Assembly (NCBI RefSeq): GCF_025231525.1
Contig: NZ_CP103057.1
Span: 186,001-250,000 of the forward strand
Reading direction: 5' to 3'
From: Sphingomonas endolithica
Lineage (GTDB): Bacteria > Pseudomonadota > Alphaproteobacteria > Sphingomonadales > Sphingomonadaceae
DNA: 64,000 bases
Shown here: positions 52,657 to 60,560 of the stretch, in pieces
How positions within the stretch are numbered: position 1 is the stretch's first letter
Layout: the number at the start of each line of letters is the position of its first letter
Program-made: the position numbers and the translations under genes
The notes under the pieces: generated by a model
Database searches by the model: none
Told to the model about the DNA's origin: nothing
The model's input: only the letters and a program-made list of their open reading frames with translations

Positions 52657-53495
52657 TCGCGCACGCCCATCGGCCGGTGGACCACAATCGGCCCGGAAGC
52701 GCCTTCCAGATCGTGGCGGCATTGCTGGAACGGAACACCGGGCAGCAGATCGGCCCGGAGCGATTTTGGCGGATCGAGACCGCGTTGCAGCCGATCCTGC
52801 GCGACCGTGGGCTGAAAACGCTGGATACGCTGGCCAGCGAAATCCTGGCGGGGACCGATCATGTGCTGATCGACCGCGTGGTCGACGCACTTCTCAACCA
52901 GGAAAGCTCGTTCTTCCGCGACGCTGCGGTTTTGGAAATGGTGGCGGCGGCCGTTGCCGACATGGCGGCGGAAGCACCCACCCGTAACGTCCGCGTCTGG
53001 TCGGCCGGCTGCTCGGTCGGGCAGGAGCCGCTGTCGCTCGCCATGCTGTTCAGCGAACAGGTGGCGGCCACCGGCGGGCGCCGGCCCGAACTGCTCGCCA
53101 CTGACGTCTCGGAAGCGGCGATCGCCCGCGCCCGCGCCGCGCGCTATTCGCAGTTCGAGATCCAGCGCGGACTGCCGGTCAAGCGGATGCTGCAATGGTT
53201 CGATACCGATGCCGGCGACTGGGTGGCCAGCCGCGATCTGGTGCGGCAGATTTCCTATCGCCGGCTCAATCTCGTCGCGGATCTGTTGCCGGTGGGCAAG
53301 TTCGATCTCGTGCTGTGCCGCAACGTCCTGCTGTACCTCACGCCGGTTTTGCGCCGCCAGGTGCTCGACCGGCTGGCGACCGCGATCCGGCCGGGCGGCC
53401 TGCTCGTGCTGGGTGCGGGCGAGACGGTGATCGGGCAGACCGAGGCATTCCGCCCCTCGACGCGCTATCGCGGCCTCTACGAAGTGACCGCCTGA
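52653..53495 (+). CDS. cheR: Chemotaxis protein methyltransferase CheR
   Basis: A 280-residue SAM-dependent enzyme that methylates receptor glutamates. Its N-terminal helical domain contains LLNQESSFFRD, the SAM site is VWSAGCSVGQEPLSLAMLF, the second motif is LLATDVSEAAIARAR, and DLVLCRNVLLYL is the acceptor-side motif. The usual arginine-rich SxFFRxxxxF segment is replaced by SSFFRDAAVLE. It ends the cheA-W-Y-B-R unit. Confidence 0.93.
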   Translation: MIAHAHRPVDHNRPGSAFQIVAALLERNTGQQIGPERFWRIETALQPILRDRGLKTLDTLASEILAGTDHVLIDRVVDALLNQESSFFRDAAVLEMVAAAVADMAAEAPTRNVRVWSAGCSVGQEPLSLAMLFSEQVAATGGRRPELLATDVSEAAIARARAARYSQFEIQRGLPVKRMLQWFDTDAGDWVASRDLVRQISYRRLNLVADLLPVGKFDLVLCRNVLLYLTPVLRRQVLDRLATAIRPGGLLVLGAGETVIGQTEAFRPSTRYRGLYEVTA

Positions 53496-53615
53496 CTGGG
53501 GTGAGGGGCGTGCGGCCGCGGGGTGCGGCTATCCTCGACGACTGTCTGTGCTAAGTCGGCAGGTAACAACGCCACTCGTGAACACCGTGGTGGCCGATGC
53601 AGAGCTGGAAGAAGC

Positions 53616-54302
53616 ATGACGATGATCGACACAGCATCGCCCAATTTCGACGAACGCCTGCTGCCGATCACGATGATCGTGCTGCATTATACTGGCATGG
53701 AAAGCGCCGAGGCGGCGATCCGCCGCCTGACCGACCCGCTCGCCAAGGTCTCCGCGCATTATCTCGTCAACGAGGATGGCGTGGTGCTGCGTATGGTCGC
53801 CGAGGACAAGCGCGCCTGGCACGCCGGCCGCTCGCATTGGCGCGGCATCACCGACGTCAACAGCGCGAGCATCGGCATCGAGATAGTCAATCCCGGCCAT
53901 GAATTCGGCTATCGCCCCTTTGCCGAGGAACAGATCGACGCGCTGCTGCCGCTGATCGCCGAGATCAAGCAGCGCTACGATATCGGGCGCGGTAACGTCG
54001 TCGGGCATTCCGATATCGCGCCGACGCGCAAGCAGGATCCGGGCGAACTGTTCCCCTGGGCGCGCCTCGCCAAGGTCCGCCTGGCTTTGCCGCGCCCGAC
54101 CAAGAACCTCATGGATCCCGGCTGGACCGACGGCGGCTTCCTGCTCGCGCTGGAACGTTTCGGCTACGACGTGGCGGACAAGCTGGCGGCGGTGGTGGCT
54201 TTCCAGCGCCGGTTTAGGCCCGAGCTGATCGACGGCGAGATCGACGCCGAATGCCGCTGCATCCTGCTCGCCTTGCTGTTGCCCAAGCCGCAGGGTGATT
54301 GA
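53616..54302 (+). CDS. N-acetylmuramoyl-L-alanine amidase (Amidase_2, AmiD/AmpD-like)
   Basis: A 228-residue zinc amidase that cuts the bond between muramic acid and the peptide stem. The first zinc histidine is in MIVLHYTGME, the second in VVGHSDIAPTRKQDPGELFPW, and the catalytic region HYLVNEDG follows the first. The C-terminal domain (about 170-228) resembles a peptidoglycan-binding helical module (RFGYDVADKLAAVVAFQRRF). No signal peptide is visible from ATG 53616, so it may be a cytoplasmic recycling enzyme like AmpD, though the two-domain layout resembles AmiD. Confidence 0.9.
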   Translation: MTMIDTASPNFDERLLPITMIVLHYTGMESAEAAIRRLTDPLAKVSAHYLVNEDGVVLRMVAEDKRAWHAGRSHWRGITDVNSASIGIEIVNPGHEFGYRPFAEEQIDALLPLIAEIKQRYDIGRGNVVGHSDIAPTRKQDPGELFPWARLAKVRLALPRPTKNLMDPGWTDGGFLLALERFGYDVADKLAAVVAFQRRFRPELIDGEIDAECRCILLALLLPKPQGD

Positions 54303-54402
54303 GGAACGGTGGTACTTTGCTTCAGCGGAGTCCGGTGTGGGCGTTGGCACCGGCGGCAAGTCGACTGGCAGCACCGGCCAAGATTTACCATCTTCCTTTC
54401 TC

Positions 54403-54429
54403 GTCACCCCGGAACAAGTCCGGGGTGAC
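54403..54429. repeat. Palindromic repeat, family 2
   Basis: GTCACCCCGG-AACAAGT-CCGGGGTGAC is a perfect 10-bp inverted repeat with a 7-base loop, between the amidase gene and rnpB. It resembles a terminator hairpin without a T-run. Confidence 0.85.
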
Positions 54430-54501
54430 GCTCAAAAAGCGGAAGGTCTCCGCCAGCAACGCCGCTCGACACGAGTAGAGGACGTCGCTAGGACGCCGCT
54501 C

Positions 54502-54872
54502 GCCAGAGGGTCGGGCGACCGCGGGTGTCTTTGGACACGCGAGGAAAGTCCGGGCTCCGCGTAACGACGGTGCCGGGTAACGCCCGGCGGCTTCTCGCAA
54601 GAGGGGCCAGGGAAAGTGCCACAGAGAGCAGACGGCGACCGCTTAGGCGACGCCACGGTGAAAGGGTGCGGCAAGAGCGCACCGCGCGCCTGGCAACAGG
54701 GGCGGCACGGCAAACCCCACCGGGAGCAAGACCGAATAGGGGCGGCACATGAGCATCGTTGCTGCTCGTCGCCCGGGTTGGTCGCTTGAGCCCGCATGCA
54801 AATGCGGGCCTAGAGGAATGGTCGCCCATCCCGGTCAAACGGGTGGACAGAACCCGGCTTACAGACCCTCTG
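54502..54872 (+). ncRNA. rnpB: RNase P RNA (bacterial class A)
   Basis: The P1 helix GCCAGAGGGTC at 54502 pairs with GACCCTCTGGC ending at 54872. Conserved core elements in order are GAGGAAAGTCCGGGCTCC, AGGGAAAGTGCCACAGAGA, GGTGAAAGGGTGCGGCAAG, CGGCAAACCCCACCGGGAG, TAGAGGAATGGTCGC and GACAGAACCCGGCTTACAG. This ribozyme matures the 5' ends of tRNAs. Ends are set by P1. Confidence 0.96.
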
Positions 54873-54929
54873 GCGCTTCACGCTGCCCGGCGATAGCTTC
54901 GCCGGATGTGGGGTGAAGGGGACGGAGTC

Positions 54930-56903
54930 GTGAAACAGGCAATGCTGATCGCGGCGATCGCCATGACGGGCGCCGCCACCGCGCAACAAGCGGCGACGAC
55001 AGCGCAACAGGATTTCGATGCGGCGACCGCGCTCAGCGACAAGGGTGACAACGCCGCCGCGCTGGTGGCGTGGGAAGCGCTGGAACGCCGGGTGGCCAAG
55101 AACCCGAGGACGCTCGCCATCGTCCGCGTGCGCAAGAGCGGCGTGCTGCTGGCCTTGCGGCGGATGGACGACGCAGTGGCGGCGGCACGAAGCGGGCTGG
55201 CGGGGCTGCCGACCTCCGATACGTCGTTAGTTCCGGATCGCTACAGCGCCCTGATGACGCTCGGCCGCATCGCGGAGGCATCGCTCGATTACGCCAGCGC
55301 TGCGGATGCCTATGCCCATGCCGAACCCCTGGCGGCAGACTCCACCGAGCGGCTCGCCACCCTGCGCGGACTGATCGAGACCGCGACCTTCGTCGATCCA
55401 GCCGTCGCCGCCGCAGCGGTCGTGCGTGCCGATACGGCATTGGCGACGATCAAGGCCGATCCGACGGTCAAGGCGATCTTCAAGCGCGTCTACGGCCAGT
55501 TGCTGCTGAACCAGGGCGCGTTCGAAGCCTCTCGCGTGCAAAGCGCCGCCGCCGTGCAACTGCTCGGCGGGCTGACCTCCCGCACCGGGCTCGACGATGT
55601 CACGGTGCGGTCGAACTATGCGATTGCAGCGCTGCTTGCCGGCAAGAAGGACGATGCACGCCGCTACATGGCGATGACTGGCGCTGGCCGCTTGCCCAAG
55701 GGCAGCTTCGATCCCGCCGATGGCATGAAGATGCCGGAATGCGGCGGAGAGGCAGGACTGAAACCGGCTGACGTCGCGGTGATCGAATTCAGCGTTGCCG
55801 ATGACGGGACGGTGCCGCATAGCCTGCCGGTCTATGCCGCGGGCGGCGGGCAGGTGGCGCTGGAATTCGCTCGCCAGGCGCGCAACTGGTCCTGGACGGC
55901 GGAGAAGGTGAAGGCGACGCCGGTTTTCTTTCGCAACCACGTGCGCGTGGAACTGCGCTGCTCCACCGCCTTTGAGCGGCCGTCGATACAGACCTTCCTC
56001 GACGGGGAACTGGGTAGCTGGCTGAGCACGAAGCATGTCGATCCGCCCCAGATGCTGGCCGGAGCGGACGCAGCGGTGCTGCCGCGATTGCGGACGCAAT
56101 TGGCGACGGCCGAGACGGCGAGTGGCAAGGATGCGCTGGCGTTGGTGCCGATCTTGCATCTGTTAACGGCCGACGTTGTGGTCGGCCGCGAGGAGTCGCT
56201 CGCTTTCGCGCAGCGGGAACTCGCCATCGCATCTGCACACGGCGTGCCGCCGGCGGCACGGCTGGCCATCCAATCTCGCGTCTGGAGCAACAGTCTGGCC
56301 CAGCGGTGGGATCCGAAAGGCTATGCCCGGTTGGTGACTCCGGCGTTGCCCACGGAACCCTATGCCAGCGATCCCACCGCACGCAATGCGATCCGCCTGC
56401 TGCTGGCGGATGCGGTACGCGCGAATGATGCCCGTTCGCGCGCATTGCTAACCGCGGTGGGTGCGGATGCCGAATTGCCGGCAAACCACCCGTTGAAGGT
56501 CGGCGCTCTGGTGCGGCTCGCATCGTTGGAGCAGGACAGCGGCAACCCAGCGGCGGCAAGCGCGGCCTTTGCCAGTTCCGGCCTGTCGGCACGGCAATGT
56601 GCACTGGTCGATTCAGCCCCGCGATTTCTGGGCGCCAACGTGAGCAGCAGCAGTTTCCCCATGGAAGCAGCGCTGTGGGGTTTCGAGGGGTGGGTCCGGA
56701 CCCAGTCCGATGTTTCGGCAGAAGGCAAAGTGGTCAATCTGCGCGTCGTCGCTTCCTATCCGCCGTTCGTTTTCAGTCAGGCGGGCGCCGGCGTGCTGAG
56801 CGGAGGACGGTTCGAAAAAAGCTTCCGTCCCGATGGTGGCCTGGGCTGCGGCGGGGTCGAGCAAGGCATCCGGTTCGTCATGCCCGGTAACGCGCCCGGG
56901 TGA
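54930..56903 (+). CDS. Secreted TPR protein with C-terminal TonB-like domain, unknown function
   Basis: A 657-residue exported protein. The signal peptide is MKQAMLIAAIAMTGAATAQQ read from GTG 54930, preceded by GGGGACGGAG. Residues about 25-230 contain TPR-like helical pairs (for example AALVAWEALERRVAKNPRTL). The middle has a segment VIEFSVADDGTVPHSLPVY resembling a TonB C-terminal strand, and the end (about 575-650) reads FEGWVRTQSDVSAEGKVVNL then YPPFVFSQAGAGVL, again TonB-C-like. A periplasmic scaffold or sensor role is plausible but not shown. Confidence 0.78.
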   Translation: MKQAMLIAAIAMTGAATAQQAATTAQQDFDAATALSDKGDNAAALVAWEALERRVAKNPRTLAIVRVRKSGVLLALRRMDDAVAAARSGLAGLPTSDTSLVPDRYSALMTLGRIAEASLDYASAADAYAHAEPLAADSTERLATLRGLIETATFVDPAVAAAAVVRADTALATIKADPTVKAIFKRVYGQLLLNQGAFEASRVQSAAAVQLLGGLTSRTGLDDVTVRSNYAIAALLAGKKDDARRYMAMTGAGRLPKGSFDPADGMKMPECGGEAGLKPADVAVIEFSVADDGTVPHSLPVYAAGGGQVALEFARQARNWSWTAEKVKATPVFFRNHVRVELRCSTAFERPSIQTFLDGELGSWLSTKHVDPPQMLAGADAAVLPRLRTQLATAETASGKDALALVPILHLLTADVVVGREESLAFAQRELAIASAHGVPPAARLAIQSRVWSNSLAQRWDPKGYARLVTPALPTEPYASDPTARNAIRLLLADAVRANDARSRALLTAVGADAELPANHPLKVGALVRLASLEQDSGNPAAASAAFASSGLSARQCALVDSAPRFLGANVSSSSFPMEAALWGFEGWVRTQSDVSAEGKVVNLRVVASYPPFVFSQAGAGVLSGGRFEKSFRPDGGLGCGGVEQGIRFVMPGNAPG

Positions 56904-56945
56904 CATCTGCTTGCGCTATCATCCACGCGGCCTATGTCGTGCGCG

Positions 56946-57491
56946 ATGGCGCGTTCCTCTTCAAGATCAGCAGATTGGGGCTTTCCCCGTTGGCGTGGCT
57001 ACGGCGAGTCGGGCTTCGAAGCGGTGACCGTGCGGCTGTGCGATCGGCATGGCTGCGAGGAAAAGGGCGATTGCCCCGCGCCCAAATCGCCCAACAGCCC
57101 CGAACGCTGGTATTTCTGCCAGGTGCATGCCGGCGAGTATAATCGCGGGTGGAATTATTTCGAAGGCCTGACCGCCGAGGAAGCCGCCGAGCGCGAGCGC
57201 GCCGAAACGCAAACTGCGGACGGCTATACCGAATCGAAGCATAATAGTTGGGCAGGGCCCGGCGACGGCAGCCGCTCGCGAGACGAGATGCGCGCGCTCG
57301 ACTTGTTGGGGCTGGAGCCGGATGTGGAATTCGCCGCGGTGAAGCTTGCCTGGCGCAAGCTGGCCAAGGACAGCCATCCCGATCTACGTCCCGGCGACGC
57401 CGAGGCGGCCAGGCGCTTCCGGGAGGTGCAGGCGGCTTATGACGTGCTGCGCGTGGCCGAGGAGATGCGGGAGTGGAAGCCCGCGGTTTGA
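56946..57491 (+). CDS. J-domain protein (DnaJ-like co-chaperone)
   Basis: A 181-residue protein with a C-terminal J domain (about 117-175) carrying HPD at residues 144-146 in KDSHPDLRPGD, so it should stimulate the ATPase of DnaK. The N-terminal half has a small cysteine/histidine cluster (VRLCDRHGCEEKGDCPAPKS and WYFCQVHAGEYNRGW) that might bind zinc. This arrangement is a conserved alphaproteobacterial family distinct from DnaJ. ATG 56946 is favoured by family comparison; ATG 56934 is possible. Confidence 0.87.
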   Translation: MARSSSRSADWGFPRWRGYGESGFEAVTVRLCDRHGCEEKGDCPAPKSPNSPERWYFCQVHAGEYNRGWNYFEGLTAEEAAERERAETQTADGYTESKHNSWAGPGDGSRSRDEMRALDLLGLEPDVEFAAVKLAWRKLAKDSHPDLRPGDAEAARRFREVQAAYDVLRVAEEMREWKPAV

Positions 57492-57790
57492 GGGCTGTCC
57501 CGTCCAACTGGTCGGACACGCTGCTCGTGTGCGGCAAATGCTCAAAGAAACTGGGCGGCGGCTTCGGCCCGAAAGGCAAGACGACGCTCGGCAGGGCGAT
57601 GCGGCGCGAGCTTGGTCTCGCCAAGGGGCGCAAGGCGGCGCTCGGCATTGTCGAGGTTAAATGCCTTGGCATCTGTCCCAAGGGCGCAGTCACCGTGCTG
57701 CGCGGCAGCGATCCGCACAACTGGAGCCTGGTTCCCGCCGGCGCCGATGTCGCCGAGGTGACGGCAACCCTACGCCCGGAGCAGCGTTGA
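57488..57790 (+). CDS. (2Fe-2S) thioredoxin-like ferredoxin
   Basis: A 100-residue protein with C15 and C18 in LLVCGKCSKK and C59 and C63 in VEVKCLGICPKGAVTVL, the four-cysteine spacing of thioredoxin-fold 2Fe-2S ferredoxins. The likely start is TTG at 57488, overlapping the J-domain stop (TTGA), but GTG at 57473 is in frame and equally allowed. A redox role is expected; the partner is unknown. It could bind its cluster in vivo only if the first CxxC spacing is tolerated. Confidence 0.75.
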   Translation: MRAVPSNWSDTLLVCGKCSKKLGGGFGPKGKTTLGRAMRRELGLAKGRKAALGIVEVKCLGICPKGAVTVLRGSDPHNWSLVPAGADVAEVTATLRPEQR

Positions 57791-57864
57791 TCTCCTAAGT
57801 ACCAGGGAATTCAGCCGCTATTCAGCGGCGCCTGTTACGCTGTCGGCCTGCTTGGGAGAATGCT

Positions 57865-58269
57865 ATGCGGATCCTTCATCTTGTTGTCGGTAGCGCGCTG
57901 TTGCTGTCGACGGGGCTTGCTCAGGCCCGTGAGCGCCTGACGCCCGACGCGCGACTGGCCAAGATCCTCGCTGGGCGAACGGCCGGCGAACCGGTCAATT
58001 GCATACCGCTGCGGAACATCCGGGCGAGCGAGATCGTCGACAAGACGGCAATCGTCTACACGACCAATGGCGGCACGATCTACGTCAACCGGCCCAATGG
58101 GGCGTCGTTCCTCGATGACGACCAGATCATGGTCAACAAGGTCTATACCAGCCAATTGTGCAGCATCGATATCGTCAACCTGCTCGATCGCAGCACGCGC
58201 TTCACCGACGGATCGGTGAGCCTCGAGAAATTCACCCCGTACCCGCGCCCGCCCAAGGCGCCGCGCTGA
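57865..58269 (+). CDS. Secreted protein of unknown function
   Basis: A 134-residue exported protein with a signal peptide ending AQARERL. The mature part is beta-rich, with VNCIPLRNIRASEIVDKTAI, VYTTNGGTIYVNRP and SQLCSIDIVNLLDRST. The two cysteines may form a disulfide. I recognise it only as a conserved sphingomonad type of exported protein; no function can be given. The ATG at 57865 has GGGAGAAT upstream. It is convergent with sufE. Confidence 0.78.
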   Translation: MRILHLVVGSALLLSTGLAQARERLTPDARLAKILAGRTAGEPVNCIPLRNIRASEIVDKTAIVYTTNGGTIYVNRPNGASFLDDDQIMVNKVYTSQLCSIDIVNLLDRSTRFTDGSVSLEKFTPYPRPPKAPR

Positions 58270-58295
58270 TCGCAGCCTTGTGACGATGCCGGCAG

Positions 58296-58703
58296 TCAGG
58301 CGGCGTAACGCTCGGCGGTCTGGCGGATCAGCGCGATCATGTTCGGAATGCCCTGGGTCCGGTTGGAGCTCAGCTGGTTCTTGAGATCGAACGGTGCGAG
58401 CTCGTCGTCGATGCTGGTGGCGAGGATCGGGGCGGGCGCCTGATCCTGCACGGTCTGCAATACCAGGGCGATGATCCCCTTGGTGATCGCGGCGTTGCTG
58501 TCGGCAAGGAAGTGGAGCGTGCCATCGTCGCGCACCATCGGATAGACCCATACCGACGCGGAACAGCCCCGCACCAACGTCGCCTCGGTCTTTAGAGCTT
58601 CCGGCATCGGTTCCAGATCGCGTCCCAGATCGATCAGTAGGCGATAGCGATCATCGGCGTCGAGGAAGCTATATTCGTCTTGGAGGTCGGACAGACTGGG
58701 CAT
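58296..58703 (-). CDS. sufE: SufE family sulfur-acceptor protein
   Basis: A 135-residue protein that accepts sulfur from a SufS-type cysteine desulfurase during Fe-S cluster assembly. It begins MPSLSDLQDEYSFLDADDRY. The sulfur-carrying cysteine is in TLVRGCSASVWVYP (C47), and the fold motif SSNRTQGIPNMIALI is canonical. The ATG at 58703 is taken. It is 25 bp downstream of the last psp-cluster gene and might be co-transcribed with it. The cysteine desulfurases of this window are 20 kb away. Confidence 0.93.
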   Translation of the reverse strand: MPSLSDLQDEYSFLDADDRYRLLIDLGRDLEPMPEALKTEATLVRGCSASVWVYPMVRDDGTLHFLADSNAAITKGIIALVLQTVQDQAPAPILATSIDDELAPFDLKNQLSSNRTQGIPNMIALIRQTAERYAA

Positions 58704-58728
58704 GGTCCGTCCGGTACTAGGGTGGACC

Positions 58729-58971
58729 CTACAGGTCCACCCCGGCAGCGATCGCCTCAAGCTTGCGGATGCGTTCCTTGAGATCGGCGATCTCGATCCG
58801 AGCGCTGGCATTGGGTAGTGCCTGCTGCCGCGGCATGTCGCCGCTGGCATGCAATTCCTGCGCTTTTAGCTGCAGCCAGCCGCGCCAGCCGGTCAGTGCG
58901 GCGAAGGTCAGCATCGCCAGGCCGGCGAGTGCCGCGCTGGCCAAGGTGATGTAAAGGTTGGGGTCGGTCAT
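58729..58971 (-). CDS. Small membrane protein of the psp cluster (PspB-like, fourth copy)
   Basis: An 80-residue protein with one N-terminal membrane helix (about 6-28, ASAALAGLAMLTFAALTGW) and a C-terminal coiled coil reading IADLKERIRKLEAIAAG. It resembles the other three small proteins in the cluster and PspB in layout, but the shared end motif is shortened here. It is the last psp-strand gene, 18 bp after the previous stop. Function unknown; a PspA or PspC partner at the membrane is the natural guess. Confidence 0.75.
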   Translation of the reverse strand: MTDPNLYITLASAALAGLAMLTFAALTGWRGWLQLKAQELHASGDMPRQQALPNASARIEIADLKERIRKLEAIAAGVDL

Positions 58972-58989
58972 GATCCCTGCTCCTTGGGG

Positions 58990-59262
58990 TTAGCTGCGGT
59001 CGCGCAGGCGTTCGATCTCGCGATCGAGCCGGGCGCCGCTATCGTTGCTGTCGGTGGCGAGCCGTTCGAGAACGGCCAGCCGCTCCTTCATCGACTTCAG
59101 TTCCTCACGCAGCCGCTGGTTCTCGGCATCAGCGGCGGCAGTGGCCGGGCGGAACGTGTCGGTAGCGTCGTCGCGATGCTCGTGGCGATAGCGTGCCTGC
59201 AGCACCCTGCCGACGGTGACGATCAGAATGATCGCGACCACCATGGCGAACGGATTATCCAT
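58990..59262 (-). CDS. Small membrane protein of the psp cluster (PspB-like, third copy)
   Basis: A 90-residue protein with an N-terminal membrane helix (about 4-22, PFAMVVAIILIVTVGRVL), a polar linker and a coiled coil ELKSMKERLAVLERLATD followed by LDREIERLRDRS. The ERLAVLERLATD and EIERLR pieces repeat in its neighbours and the latter also ends PspC. It is spaced 12 bp from the gene before and 18 bp from the gene after. Not present in the E. coli psp operon. Confidence 0.78.
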   Translation of the reverse strand: MDNPFAMVVAIILIVTVGRVLQARYRHEHRDDATDTFRPATAAADAENQRLREELKSMKERLAVLERLATDSNDSGARLDREIERLRDRS

Positions 59263-59274
59263 GTAACTACGCTC

Positions 59275-59571
59275 CTAGTTAAGTGGCGCGCGGTCGTCGC
59301 GCAGCCGGTCGATCTCATGAGCGACGTCGATGCCGCCGTCGGTGACGATCCGCTCCAGTACGCGCACCCGCTGTTCCAGGCGCTCGTTCTGCGCGACATA
59401 TTGCGCCGCCTTTTCGGCCGCCTGCGCATTCAGCGCATTGGCCATCTTCTCGCGATGCTTGAGCGTTACCTTGTAGGTCTCGTGGAGCAGACCGCCGATC
59501 ACCGGAATGCCGACCACCACTAAGGCGATCATGAAGACAGTAAAGCCATTGTCTCTGAGCAATTCAAACAT
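59275..59571 (-). CDS. Small membrane protein of the psp cluster (PspB-like, second copy)
   Basis: A 98-residue protein with a membrane helix (about 10-28, FTVFMIALVVVGIPVIGGL), then a long coiled coil containing QNERLEQRVRVLERIVTDGG and VAHEIDRLRDDR. The helix is followed by HETYKVTLKHREKM, basic and cytoplasmic. The VLERIVTD element matches TVERIVAAD in PspB at 60293, which supports descent from a PspB-like ancestor. Function unknown. Confidence 0.78.
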   Translation of the reverse strand: MFELLRDNGFTVFMIALVVVGIPVIGGLLHETYKVTLKHREKMANALNAQAAEKAAQYVAQNERLEQRVRVLERIVTDGGIDVAHEIDRLRDDRAPLN

Positions 59572-59583
59572 CTTACATCCTCC

Positions 59584-59880
59584 TCAGCGGCCACGTAGCG
59601 CGTCGATCTCGCGGGCGGTGCGCTCGGCAGGATCGGTAGCGATGCGTTCCAGCACCGCGATCCGCTCCTCTAGGCGGGCGACCTGCCCGCTCAGCCGCTC
59701 GTTTTCCGCGGCCAGCAGCTCGGCTTTGCGCATCGTGGAGAGATCGCCGTCACGGCGGATCAGCTCGCCTTTCTTGCTCTCCAGCGGATAACCGTGCTGG
59801 GCACGGATCCAGGTGGTCAGCACCCAGGCGATCGGCCCGCAGCTGATCGCCACGATCGGTATCAACAATCCCCAATTCAT
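59584..59880 (-). CDS. Small membrane protein of the psp cluster (PspB-like, first copy)
   Basis: A 98-residue protein with a membrane helix (about 3-23, WGLLIPIVAISCGPIAWVL) and a coiled-coil C-terminus ENERLSGQVARLEERIAVLE then RIATDPAERTAREIDALRGR. It lies 30 bp downstream of pspC. The AREIDALR end is nearly the same as LANEIDSLR at the end of PspC. Function unknown, but co-regulation with pspABC by PspF and sigma-54 is likely from the arrangement. Confidence 0.78.
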   Translation of the reverse strand: MNWGLLIPIVAISCGPIAWVLTTWIRAQHGYPLESKKGELIRRDGDLSTMRKAELLAAENERLSGQVARLEERIAVLERIATDPAERTAREIDALRGR

Positions 59881-59910
59881 GCGACTTCTCCCCGTTGACT
59901 AGCCTGCGCC

Positions 59911-60291
59911 TCAGCGCAGGCTGTCGATCTCGTTGGCCAACCGGCTGTTGCGGCTGGTGTAATGCATCTCGATGTCGGCGAGCCGGCGATCGATGTCGCG
60001 GAAGCTGGAGCGGATTTCCGCGGTCGAGCGCTTCGGGTTGGAGCGCACGCCCTGCCAGAACTTCTGTTCCTCACGGTCTTCGTACAGGCCGGCGGGCTTG
60101 TTGTCGGCCATCCAGGCGACCAGCCAATAAGCGATCAGCGTCCAGGGGAAGCCCCCGGCGAGTGTCAAGACCACGGTGCCGACGCGGACCCAGGTGACAT
60201 CGACCCCGGTATAGTCGGCGATCCCGGCACAGACGCCGAGCCATTTGCGGTTCTGCTTGTCGACGTAGAATTTGGTGCGGCTGGCGGACAT
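59911..60291 (-). CDS. pspC: Phage shock protein PspC
   Basis: A 126-residue inner-membrane protein that senses envelope stress with PspB and frees PspF from PspA. The N-terminal motif KFYVDKQNRKWLGVCAGIADY is the PspC domain hallmark, followed by a membrane helix (about 37-60) ending WMADNKP. The C-terminal extension DIDRRLADIEMHYTSRNSRL then ANEIDSLR is shared with the small proteins downstream. pspB precedes it by one base. Confidence 0.94.
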   Translation of the reverse strand: MSASRTKFYVDKQNRKWLGVCAGIADYTGVDVTWVRVGTVVLTLAGGFPWTLIAYWLVAWMADNKPAGLYEDREEQKFWQGVRSNPKRSTAEIRSSFRDIDRRLADIEMHYTSRNSRLANEIDSLR

Positions 60292-60292
60292 T

Positions 60293-60559
60293 TCAGTTCC
60301 TCCTCGAAAGATAGTCGTCCGATTGGTCGACCCGCGCGGCGGGCTTCCAGTCGGGATTGTCGGCAGCGACGATGCGCTCGACGGTGTGCAGGCGGTCTTC
60401 CAGCCGGCGGGCGAGCGAGTAGAGCTCGTCGAGCAGGCCTTCGTCTTCCTGCGTGATCTTGGGCGCCTGCTTCCACTTGGTGACGTAGTGGAGGATGATC
60501 CACGGCATCCCGATGAAGAGCGAGGTGATCGCGATCAGCGGTACGAAGATGTCTTCCAT
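60293..60559 (-). CDS. pspB: Phage shock protein PspB
   Basis: An 88-residue membrane protein with one helix (about 5-24, FVPLIAITSLFIGMPWIIL) and a leucine-zipper-like cytoplasmic part LDELYSLARRLEDRLHTVER followed by IVAADNPDWKP, the family signature. It works with PspC to relay stress to PspA. It is separated from pspA and pspC by single bases. It is slightly longer than E. coli PspB owing to its tail. Confidence 0.93.
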   Translation of the reverse strand: MEDIFVPLIAITSLFIGMPWIILHYVTKWKQAPKITQEDEGLLDELYSLARRLEDRLHTVERIVAADNPDWKPAARVDQSDDYLSRRN

Positions 60560-60560
60560 C

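Noticed and set aside
54385..54838. Open frames across 54385-54838
   Set aside because: This stretch is RNase P RNA; its conserved structural elements explain the sequence, so reading it as protein is not justified.
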